Below, piece after piece: positions 34,604-43,366 of a stretch of DNA of 64,000 bases. Each line of letters opens with the position of its first letter. Within the stretch, counting starts at the first letter, position 1. Origin of the DNA: Streptantibioticus rubrisoli (GTDB lineage Bacteria > Actinomycetota > Actinomycetes > Streptomycetales > Streptomycetaceae). Below the pieces are notes generated by a model that was given only the letters and a program-made list of their open reading frames with translations, was not told the origin of the DNA and made no database searches. The DNA is taken from assembly GCF_024436055.1 (NCBI RefSeq), contig NZ_JANFNH010000010.1, positions 86,239-150,238 of the forward strand, in the 5' to 3' direction. The position numbers were made by a program, and so were the translations under genes.

Positions 34604-35761
34604 TCAAGGGACTTGCGTAAAACCGCTGGATGGATCACCGGCCACTGCCCGGTCGGCGAGGGCAGGGCGGACATGGGTGGTGGCACGGTCACCGCCGTGC
34701 GCACTGGTGTGGCCGAGGGCGGACATCGCGTACCCGATCAGGGCGACCGCGGCGGTGGCGCACGCCACGGCCTGGACGGACCCGGGCCCCGCGGCGCCGA
34801 TCAGGGCGCGCGTGGGCGAGCCGCAGAACCGCAACACCGGGATACGGCCGAGGAGTTGGGCGCCGAGAGCGAGGACCTCGATGGCGCAGGCCCCGCCGGT
34901 GCCCACCACGGCGACAGCCGGAAAGCCGTGTACGGCGAGCAGTCGGGCGGTGAACAGCAGCAGCCCGAGCGCCACAACACCGCCCAGCGCCACCGGATCG
35001 GGCCGTGCGCCGTGGGCCAGTACCGCGCAACAGGTGGCGAGCGACGCGGACAGCGCCAGGGTGAACAGGCCGAGCGTCGCCAACAGCGATGGCCGGATCC
35101 CGGCGGCGAACTCCGCCAGCCCGTGGCTGACGGCCAACACCGCCCGAGCCCGCAGCGCGAACCGGCGGGCGCACCAGGCCGCGGGCGGCAGCGCGAGGGA
35201 GCAGGCCAGCAGCCCTGTGGCGGCAAGGGGTGCGGCGGTCAGCGACCACGGCCCGTAGAGCGCGAAGGCGAGCAGCCAGCAGACGCACCACGCGCCACCC
35301 GAGGCGGGTACGGCCCGCAGCGGCCCGCGGCGCAGCGCGGTACGGGCCGCCGCGAGGGCGAGCAACAGGGTGCCGCCACCGATGACGGCGCCCCGCGCCG
35401 GGAGGGCGCACCAGACGGCTGTACCGGCCGCGCAGACGACCGCTGGCAACAGATGCCACGCGAGCCGATATACCGTCAACTCATCTGCGGTAGGCCGTTG
35501 TTGGGGTACGTCAACGGGGGTTTCCCGTGGTACGCGTGCGTACAGCTCCTCGGCGAGGGAGAAGACGTCCCGGTGCCGGAACTGGGCGGCGGTGCGGTCG
35601 GTGATGCCGTGCGCTTCGAGGCCTGCGGCGATCTCCAGTGGGTCGACCGCGCAGGCACACAGCTCGTAGTGCCGTCGTATCAGGAGCAGCACCGGATCGG
35701 CCGGTCCGCGGCGACGTGCCGACGGCTCGGCCGGGTCCGGCGTGGTACGCGGGTCGGTCAT
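34604..35761 (-). CDS. Polytopic membrane protein of the PelF-like glycosyltransferase operon
   Basis: A 385-residue protein. About the first 110 residues are cytoplasmic, with a conserved-looking segment (ADPVLLLIRRHYELC, ITDRTAAQFRHRDVFSLAEEL). The rest is roughly eight to ten membrane helices (LLPAVVCAAGTAVWCALP onward). It shows no transporter motif that I recognise and is not obviously PelG, although it occupies the place of a polysaccharide export partner. The ATG overlaps the glycosyltransferase stop as ATGA. Likely role, inferred from context only: export or membrane anchoring of the sugar product. Confidence 0.7.
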   Translation of the reverse strand: MTDPRTTPDPAEPSARRRGPADPVLLLIRRHYELCACAVDPLEIAAGLEAHGITDRTAAQFRHRDVFSLAEELYARVPRETPVDVPQQRPTADELTVYRLAWHLLPAVVCAAGTAVWCALPARGAVIGGGTLLLALAAARTALRRGPLRAVPASGGAWCVCWLLAFALYGPWSLTAAPLAATGLLACSLALPPAAWCARRFALRARAVLAVSHGLAEFAAGIRPSLLATLGLFTLALSASLATCCAVLAHGARPDPVALGGVVALGLLLFTARLLAVHGFPAVAVVGTGGACAIEVLALGAQLLGRIPVLRFCGSPTRALIGAAGPGSVQAVACATAAVALIGYAMSALGHTSAHGGDRATTHVRPALADRAVAGDPSSGFTQVP

Positions 35762-37449
35762 GCCTCCTCCCCGAGCGCGCCCACGGCGGCCGGTTGGCGG
35801 CGGGTCCCGCGCACCGCCCAGGCGGGGGCGCGTTCGGCACGTCGGCGGGCGCCGGAGGCGGGGCGCCAGCTTCCGGGCAGATGAGCCTCGGCGGGCAGCG
35901 CGAAGAGGGCGGACGCGGTGTGCGGGGCGGCGGGGCGGCGGTGGGCGACGAGGTCCAGATAGATCTCGCGGAAGGCGGCGACGCTCTGTTCGGCGGTGAA
36001 CAGTTCCAGCGCGCGGGCGCGGGCGGCGGCGCCCAGGCGTGCCCGGCGGCGCGGGTCGCGCAGTAGCTCGACGCAGGCGTCGGCGAGGGCGCTCGGATTG
36101 CGCGGTGGCACGATCAGTCCGGTGCCGCCGATCACCTCGCGGACCGCGCCCACATCGGTGGAGACGGTGGCCCGGGCGCAGAACATCGCCTCGACCAAGG
36201 TGGTGGGGAACCCCTCGACAACGCTGGAGAGCACCAGCACGCCACCGGCCGCGTACGCGTCGGCGGGTGTGGGCACGTACGGCGAGCCGATCTCCTCGAA
36301 GGCGACCGGATTCTCGCCCGGATGGTGGCTGTCCACGGCCTCGTCGGGGAACAGCTGGGTGGCGAGCGCACGGCACTGTGCCAGGTAGTCGGCCCGGCCG
36401 CCGCCCGAGACGAGCCGCAGCCGGGCCGTCGGCACGGCAAGCCGCACCCGGGTGAACGCGTGCAACAGCGCCACCAGGTCCTTCGCGGGCTCGACCCGGC
36501 CGACCCACACCAACGTCGCATCGTCCTCTTCCGCCGATCCGGACTCGGCGGCCTCGCCGATCGCGGCGAGTCGTGCGGCGTCGATGCCCGGGTGGACCGT
36601 CCGGATCTTCGCGCCGGTCCCGCCACAGCGTTCCTGCCAGCGGCGGATGTGGCCGTTGCCGGGGGTGAGCAGGGCGGCCGTACGGTAGGACTCGGCGGCC
36701 AGCCGCCGGTACAGCGCGGCCAGCAACGCCCTTGCGCGCAGCGGGAGTCGGGCGTGCTCGCCGCCCAGGTAGTGGTCGCGGAGCCGGACGGTGTACTCGG
36801 TGACCAGCAGCGGGGTGGCGAGGTGGCGGGCGGCGAGCAGTCCCGGCAGGGTGGCCGGTCCACCCGAGGTGGCGTGGCAGAGGTCGGCGGCGCCCAGGGT
36901 GTGTTGGTCGTACCAGGGGGCGGACAGCGGGCGCAGTGCGCGCTCCAGCGCCTCGCTGGCGGTCAGCAGGTCGCTGGCGGTGGCGCCGCCCAGCAGGGGG
37001 TCGGCGCCGGGTGCCCGGCAGGCGGCTTCCAGGGCCCGCACGGCGGCTTCCGAGCGGAGGGCGGCGGGCAGGCCGCCGTGTTCGTGGGCCAAGTCGGCCA
37101 GGCCGTAGAGACCGTTGGCGAAACGGTCCGCCAGATCGACGGCGCCGGGTGGGTCGGGGCGGGCGGTGAGGGCGGCCGCCAACTCCTGGTAGCAGTCCAG
37201 GAAGCGGCGGCGCGTTACGCGTCCGCGCGGCGCGCCGTCTGGGGGCGGCCCCCACAGCGGGTGGGTGTGTACGGCGCGTACGCCGGGGTGGCGTTCGGCC
37301 AGCCGCTCCGGGGTGTCCTGGGGGTCGCGGCACAGCGCGTACAACTCGAAGTCGTGGTCGTTCAGGCCGTGGACCAGGCGGTCGCACCATGCCAGAGGGT
37401 CGCCCTTGGGGCGCCGCTTGGCACCCTCCGTCAGCAACGCTATGCGCAT
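35758..37449 (-). CDS. PelF-like family 4 glycosyltransferase (DUF3492)
   Basis: A 563-residue protein. The N-terminal DUF3492 half begins MRIALLTEGA and contains WCDRLVHGLNDHDFELYAL and the LCHATSGG ... LLVTEYTVRLRDHYLG block, which matches the PelF acceptor domain. The C-terminal GT4 half has VWVGRVEPAKDL and the EGFPTTLVE donor-binding E-x7-E motif. PelF uses UDP-GlcNAc to build the cationic Pel polysaccharide in other bacteria. ATG at 37449 has GAAGGGG at good spacing. First gene of the operon; downstream genes overlap or follow within 12 bases. Confidence 0.85.
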   Translation of the reverse strand: MRIALLTEGAKRRPKGDPLAWCDRLVHGLNDHDFELYALCRDPQDTPERLAERHPGVRAVHTHPLWGPPPDGAPRGRVTRRRFLDCYQELAAALTARPDPPGAVDLADRFANGLYGLADLAHEHGGLPAALRSEAAVRALEAACRAPGADPLLGGATASDLLTASEALERALRPLSAPWYDQHTLGAADLCHATSGGPATLPGLLAARHLATPLLVTEYTVRLRDHYLGGEHARLPLRARALLAALYRRLAAESYRTAALLTPGNGHIRRWQERCGGTGAKIRTVHPGIDAARLAAIGEAAESGSAEEDDATLVWVGRVEPAKDLVALLHAFTRVRLAVPTARLRLVSGGGRADYLAQCRALATQLFPDEAVDSHHPGENPVAFEEIGSPYVPTPADAYAAGGVLVLSSVVEGFPTTLVEAMFCARATVSTDVGAVREVIGGTGLIVPPRNPSALADACVELLRDPRRRARLGAAARARALELFTAEQSVAAFREIYLDLVAHRRPAAPHTASALFALPAEAHLPGSWRPASGARRRAERAPAWAVRGTRRQPAAVGALGEEA

Positions 37450-37593
37450 CCGCGCACCCCTTCGTGACCTGGGACAAGACGACGGGGCTGACGCTATGCC
37501 GATATGACGGCTCCTCGGCGGACGGTTGTCCGCCGCGCCACCAAAAGGGGTGAACGGTCGTAACTTTCCCTCCACCCCACCGTTCCGCGCGCT

Positions 37594-37708
37594 AAACGCT
37601 TCGCTGGAAAGTGCCGCGATGTGCAGTCGATCGGCTGCGGCACCGTCGTGGCTGGTCGCGCCCACGCGGCGGAGCCGCGCATGAACACAGCCCCGCGCCC
37701 CTTCAGGG
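37594..37708 (+). repeat. Dispersed 115-bp intergenic repeat, copy A
   Basis: About 96% identical (four substitutions and one indel) to the reverse complement of 55567-55680. It includes the core GTGGCTGGTCGCGCCC and an internal GCGGC-GGA-GCCGC hairpin and ends CCCGCGCCCCTTCAGGG. Both copies lie between a gene start and the next gene's stop. It takes up about a third of the 325-base gap 37450-37774. The rest holds the glycosyltransferase promoter region and the terminator of the transporter operon. Confidence 0.85.
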
Positions 37709-37717
37709 AGAAGGGTT

Positions 37718-37751
37718 CTGGGGGTTTGGGGACAGGCCCCCAAACCCCCAG
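37718..37751 (-). terminator. Terminator of the peptide transporter operon
   Basis: A perfect 14-base-pair stem (37718-37731 with 37738-37751) with a six-base loop, 24 bases after the stop of the ATPase gene. No strong T run follows, which is usual for streptomycete terminators. Confidence 0.7.
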
Positions 37752-37774
37752 GAAGAAGCCCCGGCGGCGGGCGG

Positions 37775-39418
37775 TCAGGCCAAGGGCACCGGGTGGCGGG
37801 CGGCGCGGCGGAGGGTCGCTTCGGTCGGGTCCAGGACGGGGACCGCGGACAGCAGGCCCTTGGTGTAGGGGTGCTGGGGCGATTCGTACACCTCGTCCGC
37901 CGTGCCGAGCTCGACCACCGCCCCGCGCCGCATGACCGCGACGCGGTCGCTCACCTGCCGTACGACCGCCAGGTCATGGGCGATGAAGACCAGGGAAAGC
38001 CCCAGGTCCCGCTGCAACTCCCCGAGCAGCTCGACCACTTGCGCCTGGGTCGTCACATCCAGCGCGGAGACCGGCTCGTCGCAGACGATCAGCCGGGGTT
38101 CCGGGGCGAGCGCCCGGGCGATGCCGACGCGTTGCCGCTGGCCGCCGGAGAACTCGTGCGGATAGCGGTGGTACCACTCGGGGTCGAGCCCGACCCGCTC
38201 CAGCAGTTCACCGACCCGCAGCCGGATCCGCCGGTCGTCCAGCCGTCCGGCCGCCCGCAGCGGATCGGCGATGGACTCGCCGATGCTGCGCCGCGGATTG
38301 AGTGAGGAGACCGGGTCCTGGAACACCATCTGCAACTCGTGCCGCAGCGGGCGCAGCGCCTTCTCGCCGAGCGCCCCGATGTCCTGTCCGCGGTACCGCA
38401 GTTGGCCCGCGGTGGGGTCGAGCAGCCGCACCAGCATCCGCCCCAGCGTGGTCTTGCCGGAGCCCGACTCGCCGACCACGCCCAGCGTCTCCCCCGCCCG
38501 TACGGTGAGCGACACCCCGTCCACGGCGGTCACCCTCGCTCCGCGCCGCCCGAACTCCCGCCGCAGGCCGACCGCTTCGAGCAGGGCGTCCCCGCCCGTG
38601 GTGGACGAGCCGCCCACGGGCACCGGCGCGTCCACCCGCGGCACGGCCGACAGCAGCTCCCGGGTGTACGTCTCGCGCGGCGCCCCCAGCACCTCGGTGA
38701 CCGGGCCGCGCTCCACCGCACGGCCGTCCTTCATCACCAGGACCTGGTCCACGCTGCCCGCGACCACCCCGAGGTCATGGGTCACCAGCAGCAGCCCGGC
38801 GCCGGTCTCGGCGCGCAGTTCGTGCAGCAGGTCGAGGATCTGCGCCTGGACGGTGACGTCCAGCGCGGTCGTCGGTTCGTCGGCGATCAGCAGCCGCGGC
38901 TCGCAGGCCAGTGCCATGGCGATCAGCGCGCGCTGCCGCATGCCGCCGCTGAACTCGTGCGGGCGGGACCGTGCCCGGCGCGCCGCGTCCGGGATGCCGA
39001 CCCGGTCCAGCACCTCGACGGCCCGGGCCCGCGCCGCCCGCCGGGTCACCTGGCGGTGCACCCGGTAGACCTCGGCGATCTGGTCACCGACCGGGTGGTA
39101 GGGGTCGAGCGCGGAGAGCGGGTCCTGGAAGACCATGGCGGCCAACTCCCCGCGCACCCGGCGCAGTTCGGTGTCGTCGACGCGCAGCACGTCCACGCCT
39201 CCGACCCGCACCGAACCGCTCACCCGCGCCCCCGTGCCCCGGTGCAGCCCGAGCAGCCCGAACGCCACCGTGCTCTTGCCGGAACCGGACTCGCCGACGA
39301 TGCCGAGCGCCTGCCCGGCCTCCAGGGTGAGGTCAAGCCCGTCCACGGCCCGTACGAACGAGTCCGCGACCGGGAACTCGACGGTGAGGCCGCTGACTTC
39401 GACCAGAGGCTCGCTCAT
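37775..39418 (-). CDS. Fused dual-ATPase subunit of a peptide ABC transporter (DppD-DppF type)
   Basis: A 547-residue protein with two complete ATPase modules in tandem. The first has GESGSGKST (42-50), FSGGMRQR and LLIADEPTTALD. The second has GESGSGKTT, FSGGQRQR and LIVCDEPVSALD. Each ends with the oligopeptide-transporter C-terminal region (HPYTKGLLSAVP in the second). It powers uptake of peptides or nickel-like substrates through the two permeases upstream. ATG at 39418 overlaps the permease stop. Confidence 0.93.
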   Translation of the reverse strand: MSEPLVEVSGLTVEFPVADSFVRAVDGLDLTLEAGQALGIVGESGSGKSTVAFGLLGLHRGTGARVSGSVRVGGVDVLRVDDTELRRVRGELAAMVFQDPLSALDPYHPVGDQIAEVYRVHRQVTRRAARARAVEVLDRVGIPDAARRARSRPHEFSGGMRQRALIAMALACEPRLLIADEPTTALDVTVQAQILDLLHELRAETGAGLLLVTHDLGVVAGSVDQVLVMKDGRAVERGPVTEVLGAPRETYTRELLSAVPRVDAPVPVGGSSTTGGDALLEAVGLRREFGRRGARVTAVDGVSLTVRAGETLGVVGESGSGKTTLGRMLVRLLDPTAGQLRYRGQDIGALGEKALRPLRHELQMVFQDPVSSLNPRRSIGESIADPLRAAGRLDDRRIRLRVGELLERVGLDPEWYHRYPHEFSGGQRQRVGIARALAPEPRLIVCDEPVSALDVTTQAQVVELLGELQRDLGLSLVFIAHDLAVVRQVSDRVAVMRRGAVVELGTADEVYESPQHPYTKGLLSAVPVLDPTEATLRRAARHPVPLA

Positions 39419-40404
39419 GTCAACACCACCCGTCGGTCGGCCACCGCGTAGAGCGCGTCCGCGACGGCGTTGGCGAGTACCACGCTGAAGCCGGTGACCA
39501 GGGTCACCCCGACGACGACCGGCAGGTCGAGGATGTTGACCGAGGAGACGATCAGCCTGCCGAGGCCGGGCAGCCCGAACAGCGACTCGGTCAGCACCGC
39601 GCTGCCGAACATCGTGCCCAGGTCGAGCGCGGACAGCGCGATCACCGGGGCGAGGGCCCCGCGCAGTGCGTGCCGGGTGACCAGCCGCCGCTCGCTGACG
39701 CCGTAGGCCCTGAAGGTCCTGATGTGGTCCTCGGCGAGGGTCTCCAGCATCGAGGAGCGGGTCAGCCGGGCGTACTTGGCGGATTCGATCAGCGCCAGCG
39801 ACGTCCAGGGCAACAGCAGCCCCCAGAACCACTGTTGCGGGTCCTGGCTGAGCCCCACATAGGTCGGGAACGGCAGCCACTGCAGATAGGCGCAGAACAG
39901 CAGGAGCAGCAGCAGTCCGATGATGAAGACCGGGATGGCCGTCCCGGCCAGCGTCAGCGAGGTCAGCACACGTTCGGTGAGGCGTCCGCGGCGCAGTACC
40001 GACAGCAGTCCGCTGCCGACGCCGAGCAGCAGCCAGATCACCATGGCGCCCAGCGCCAGCGACGCGGTCACCGGCAGCCTGTTCAGGATCATGTCCGTCA
40101 CCTGTTCATTGGTGCGGTACGAGATCCCCAGGCAGGGCGCGTCGCAGTGCAGCACCCCGGCGCCCGCGCTGAAGTCGCGTCCGGCGAACAGTCCTTGGAG
40201 GAAGTGCGCGTACTGCAGGTACACCGGCTCGTTGAGCCCCAACTCGCCGCGCAGCTGCCGCACTTGCACCGGGCCGCACTTCAGGCCGCAGGCCAGCTGC
40301 GCCGGGTCGCCGGGGGCGACGTAGAAGACCGCGTAGATGATCACGGTCAGCGCGAACAGTACGGCGGCCATGCCGAGGAACCGCCGGGCCAGGTATCCGG
40401 TCAT
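39415..40404 (-). CDS. Peptide ABC transporter permease (DppB type)
   Basis: A 329-residue permease with six membrane helices. The N-terminus is MTGYLARRFLGMAAVLFAL, with the APGDPA motif of the DppB family just after the first helix. The coupling loop is EDHIRTFRAYGVSERRLV. The periplasmic loop is unusual in having three cysteines (CGLKC, LHCDAPCLG). ATG overlaps the upstream permease stop as ATGA. Confidence 0.93.
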   Translation of the reverse strand: MTGYLARRFLGMAAVLFALTVIIYAVFYVAPGDPAQLACGLKCGPVQVRQLRGELGLNEPVYLQYAHFLQGLFAGRDFSAGAGVLHCDAPCLGISYRTNEQVTDMILNRLPVTASLALGAMVIWLLLGVGSGLLSVLRRGRLTERVLTSLTLAGTAIPVFIIGLLLLLLFCAYLQWLPFPTYVGLSQDPQQWFWGLLLPWTSLALIESAKYARLTRSSMLETLAEDHIRTFRAYGVSERRLVTRHALRGALAPVIALSALDLGTMFGSAVLTESLFGLPGLGRLIVSSVNILDLPVVVGVTLVTGFSVVLANAVADALYAVADRRVVLT

Positions 40405-41378
40405 GAGACCGCTCCCCTGGTGCCCACCTTGGTGCGGGATGCGGCCCGTGGATCGAGCGCGGTGCGCACCGCGTCGCCGACGACGGTGAACGCCAGCGTG
40501 GTGACGAACAGCATCAGGGCGGGCAGCAGCACATAGGCGGGGTCGGCGCGGAACCAGGTGGTGGCGCTGGAGAGCATCTGCCCCCAGGAGGAGGTGGGCG
40601 GCTTGACGCCCACGCCGAGGAAGGACAGCCCGGCCTCGCTGACCACGTTGGTGGGCAGCAGCAGCGCGGCGTAGGTGATGACCGGCGCGGCGATGGACGG
40701 CAGCAGTTCGCGGCGGGCGATCCGCCAGCGCGAGGAGCCGCCGAGCCGTGCGGCGGCCACGTAGTCGAGTTCCTTGAGGGTGAGGGTCTGCGCACGGACC
40801 ACGCGGGCGGTGCCGCCCCACCCCAGCAGCCCGATGACCAGCATCAGCAGTACCGGCCGGGGGAAGCCGGAGGGCACCACGGCCATCAGCGCGATGGCGA
40901 AGACCAGCGAGGGCAGCGCGAGCATCACGTCGGTGGTGCTGCTGAGCAACTGGTCGAGGAAGCGGTTGCCGAGGCCCGCGGCGAGTCCGACGCCGACCCC
41001 GATCAGCACCTGTACGGCGGTCGACCCCACGGCGACCAGCAGCGAAATCCGCGCCCCGTAGACGAGCCGGGCGAACACGTCGCGGCCGGTGCCGGGTTCC
41101 ACCCCCAGCCAGTGCTCGGCGCTGACGCCGCCGAACGAGCCGATCGGCACGCCACCGGAGGCCGAGTTGACCAGGGTGTCGTGGTACGTGGTGGGGTCCT
41201 GGCCCTCGATGGCGGCGAGCAGGGGTGCGCTGAGCGCGATCACCACCAGGGCGGCGAGCACGATCGCGCCCGCGAGGGCGGCGCGCCGTGAGCGCAGCCG
41301 CCGCCATACCTGGGCCGCCCCGGCGGCCGGGGAGACCTGCGCGGTCTCCCCGGCCAACAGGCTTGCGGTGCCGCTCAC
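40401..41378 (-). CDS. Peptide ABC transporter permease (DppC type)
   Basis: A 325-residue permease. A cytoplasmic start of about 30 residues leads into the first helix (LAGAIVLAALVVIALSAPL). The conserved DppC features HWLGVEPGTGRDVFARLVYGARISL and the EAA loop KELDYVAAARLGGSSRW are present. GTG at 41378 overlaps the TGA of the binding-protein gene. Confidence 0.93.
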   Translation of the reverse strand: MSGTASLLAGETAQVSPAAGAAQVWRRLRSRRAALAGAIVLAALVVIALSAPLLAAIEGQDPTTYHDTLVNSASGGVPIGSFGGVSAEHWLGVEPGTGRDVFARLVYGARISLLVAVGSTAVQVLIGVGVGLAAGLGNRFLDQLLSSTTDVMLALPSLVFAIALMAVVPSGFPRPVLLMLVIGLLGWGGTARVVRAQTLTLKELDYVAAARLGGSSRWRIARRELLPSIAAPVITYAALLLPTNVVSEAGLSFLGVGVKPPTSSWGQMLSSATTWFRADPAYVLLPALMLFVTTLAFTVVGDAVRTALDPRAASRTKVGTRGAVS

Positions 41379-43084
41379 TTGACCGCGACCTGCGAGACGT
41401 CGAGCACGCCGGTCCAGTCGCTGATCACCACGTTGCGGATGTCCTTGCCGTACAGCCGCTTGTAGACCGGGTGGAACAGCGGGACGACCAGGGCCTGCTG
41501 GCCGATCTTCTGGTCCAGCGCGCCCCACTGCCTGGCGGCGGCGGCATGGTCGGTGATCTTGTTGATGGCGTCGATCTGGTCGTTCACCGACGGGTCGTTG
41601 AGCTGTGCGCTGTTGAAGTTCGATCCGTCGGTGACGATCTGCCGACCGTCGAAGATCGGGGCGAGGAACGGTCCGCCGGACGGCCAGTCGGCGCCCCAAC
41701 CGGCGAGGAAGAAGCCGGGCTCGGTGCTGACCGAGTGGATGGTCTGACGGTAGCCGCTCTCCTGCACGGAGTTGAGCTTGACGGTGATCCCGGCCGCCTT
41801 CAGGCCGTCCTGGACGGCGGTGGCGATGTCCGGGCCGTACTGGTCGGCGTTGGAGCTGGAGTGGGTGAGGGTGATGGTGAGCCCGCCCGGGTAACCGGCC
41901 TCCTTCAGCAGTTCCTTGGCCTTCGCCGGGTCACCGGTGGCACCCGCCGGGAACGGGTCGTACGGCGTGTAGCCGAAGGTGGCCTGGTTGGGCAGGAAGG
42001 TGGTGGCCGGATCGGCGAGCGAGGAGCCGCCCGCGGCGTTGACCACCGAGGTGCGGTTGACGGCGTAGGCGATGGCCTGGCGCACCTTGGGGTTGTCGAA
42101 CGGCTTCACCTTGGTGTTGAACGCCAGGTAGTTGGTGTAGCCGAAGTGGCCGGTGCCGACCCGGGCGGCCAGTTGCTTGTCGCCCCCGATCTGGGCGAGC
42201 TCGGAGGGGCCGAGGTTGGTGTCGGTGGTGACGGCGGCGGCGTCCGCGCCGGAGCCGGTGGACAGCCGCTGGTTGATCACCGCGGGGTCGAGCCCGGACT
42301 GCACGTCGATGGTGTCGGGGTACGCCTTGCGCTGGTCGTCGGTCTTGGGCGACCAGTAGGGGTTGCGCTTGAGGACGAGGTGGGCGCCGTCGTTCTCGTT
42401 CTTGACGACCTCGTAGGGGCCGGAGGAGATCGGGTGCTCGGCGTACTTGACCCCGGTGTCCTTGGCCTTGGGCACCGGTGCGAACTGGGTCGCGGTGGCC
42501 AGGTAGGGGAAGTCGCCCTCCGGCTTGTTCAGGTGGAAGACGATCGTCTTGGCGTCCGGCGTCTCGATCGAATCCAGACCCTTAGGGTCCTTGTAGGGAC
42601 CCTGGTAGTTCTGCGCGCCGGCCAGCCAGTCGTGGAAGTACGGCGGGCCGCCGGAGAGCTCGGGGGCGAAGGACCGCTCGATGCCGTACTTGATGTCGGC
42701 GGAGGTGATCGGCGAGCCGTCCTCGAACTTCAGCCCGTCCTTGAGGTGGTACGTCCACACCGTGGCGTCCTTGGACGGGGTGCCGGTGTCGGTGGCCAGG
42801 TCGGGGACGACCTTGGTGCCCGCGGTGCCGTTGGCACGGGCGCGGGTGGTCAGGGTGCGGAAGACCAGTGAGGGAACGTTTCCACCGCCGGAGGTGTACT
42901 CACGCGCCGGGTCGAACTTGTCCTGCGGGTCCTGGTTGAGGATGGTCAGCGTGCCGCCTCGGTGCGGCGTGGCGCCCGCGCCCGCGTCCCCGCTGTTGGG
43001 GCCGCATGCCACGGCCCCTCCGGCCAGGGCCACGGTGACGGCCGCCGCGGCGAGGCGGCGGGATGTGCGGGGAGATCTGGACAT
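41375..43084 (-). CDS. Peptide ABC transporter substrate-binding lipoprotein
   Basis: A 569-residue family 5 solute-binding protein. The lipobox is AVAC near residue 27, after a twin-arginine-rich start (RTSRRLAAAAV). SBP_5 landmarks include HRGGTLTILNQDP, DGLKFEDGSPITSADIKYGIER and FLAGWGADWPSG. It captures peptides or other small substrates for the permeases encoded downstream. ATG at 43084; an extension to 43156 is out of keeping with the signal peptide. A hairpin and a leader peptide precede it. Confidence 0.92.
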   Translation of the reverse strand: MSRSPRTSRRLAAAAVTVALAGGAVACGPNSGDAGAGATPHRGGTLTILNQDPQDKFDPAREYTSGGGNVPSLVFRTLTTRARANGTAGTKVVPDLATDTGTPSKDATVWTYHLKDGLKFEDGSPITSADIKYGIERSFAPELSGGPPYFHDWLAGAQNYQGPYKDPKGLDSIETPDAKTIVFHLNKPEGDFPYLATATQFAPVPKAKDTGVKYAEHPISSGPYEVVKNENDGAHLVLKRNPYWSPKTDDQRKAYPDTIDVQSGLDPAVINQRLSTGSGADAAAVTTDTNLGPSELAQIGGDKQLAARVGTGHFGYTNYLAFNTKVKPFDNPKVRQAIAYAVNRTSVVNAAGGSSLADPATTFLPNQATFGYTPYDPFPAGATGDPAKAKELLKEAGYPGGLTITLTHSSSNADQYGPDIATAVQDGLKAAGITVKLNSVQESGYRQTIHSVSTEPGFFLAGWGADWPSGGPFLAPIFDGRQIVTDGSNFNSAQLNDPSVNDQIDAINKITDHAAAARQWGALDQKIGQQALVVPLFHPVYKRLYGKDIRNVVISDWTGVLDVSQVAVK

Positions 43085-43180
43085 GGGAAACGGCCTTTCG
43101 CTGCCGGAGTTGCATGCGTGCGGAACGCGGGCAGCGGCAAGGTCGGAACGGAACACGCACTGCGCCCGCGCGGGAGCGGT

Positions 43181-43201
43181 GTTCCCCGGTCACCGGGGAA
43201 C
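43181..43201 (-). terminator. Hairpin between leader peptide and transporter operon
   Basis: GTTCCCCGGT and ACCGGGGAAC pair as a 10-base stem around one central base. It begins nine bases after the stop of the 30-codon leader ORF and about 100 bases before the binding-protein gene, the right place for an attenuator. No T run follows. Confidence 0.5.
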
Positions 43202-43209
43202 GGGCGGGG

Positions 43210-43302
43210 TCAACGACAGTGGACGTCGGACACGCAGTGCTCGGCCACGCCGATGAGCGCCAGCTTGATCGCGGCGCGCTCGGTGACATGGCTTGAGGAC
43301 AT
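43210..43302 (-). CDS. 30-residue leader peptide ahead of the peptide transporter operon
   Basis: ATG at 43302 to TGA at 43210. The peptide starts MSSSHVTERAAIKLAL and ends EHCVSDVHCR, with two cysteines near the end. Short peptides of this style (a basic/hydrophobic helix with Cys and Arg at the C-terminus) occur upstream of sulfur and peptide uptake genes in streptomycetes. The -10 element ends eight bases from the ATG, so the message is probably leaderless. It may sense Cys-tRNA charging. The ORF is short, but its codons fit the host. Confidence 0.65.
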   Translation of the reverse strand: MSSSHVTERAAIKLALIGVAEHCVSDVHCR

Positions 43303-43309
43303 GCCCAGA

Positions 43310-43338
43310 AGACTGAAGGATTTCTTTGGGAATGTCAA
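43310..43338 (-). promoter_or_regulatory. Promoter of the leader peptide/transporter operon
   Basis: TTGACA (43338-43333), 17 bases, CAGTCT (43315-43310). The -35 is consensus. The start site falls at or one base before the leader ATG at 43302. Confidence 0.65.
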
Positions 43339-43366
43339 AGCAAGCCTGATGGAAGCCAGTGATTCC

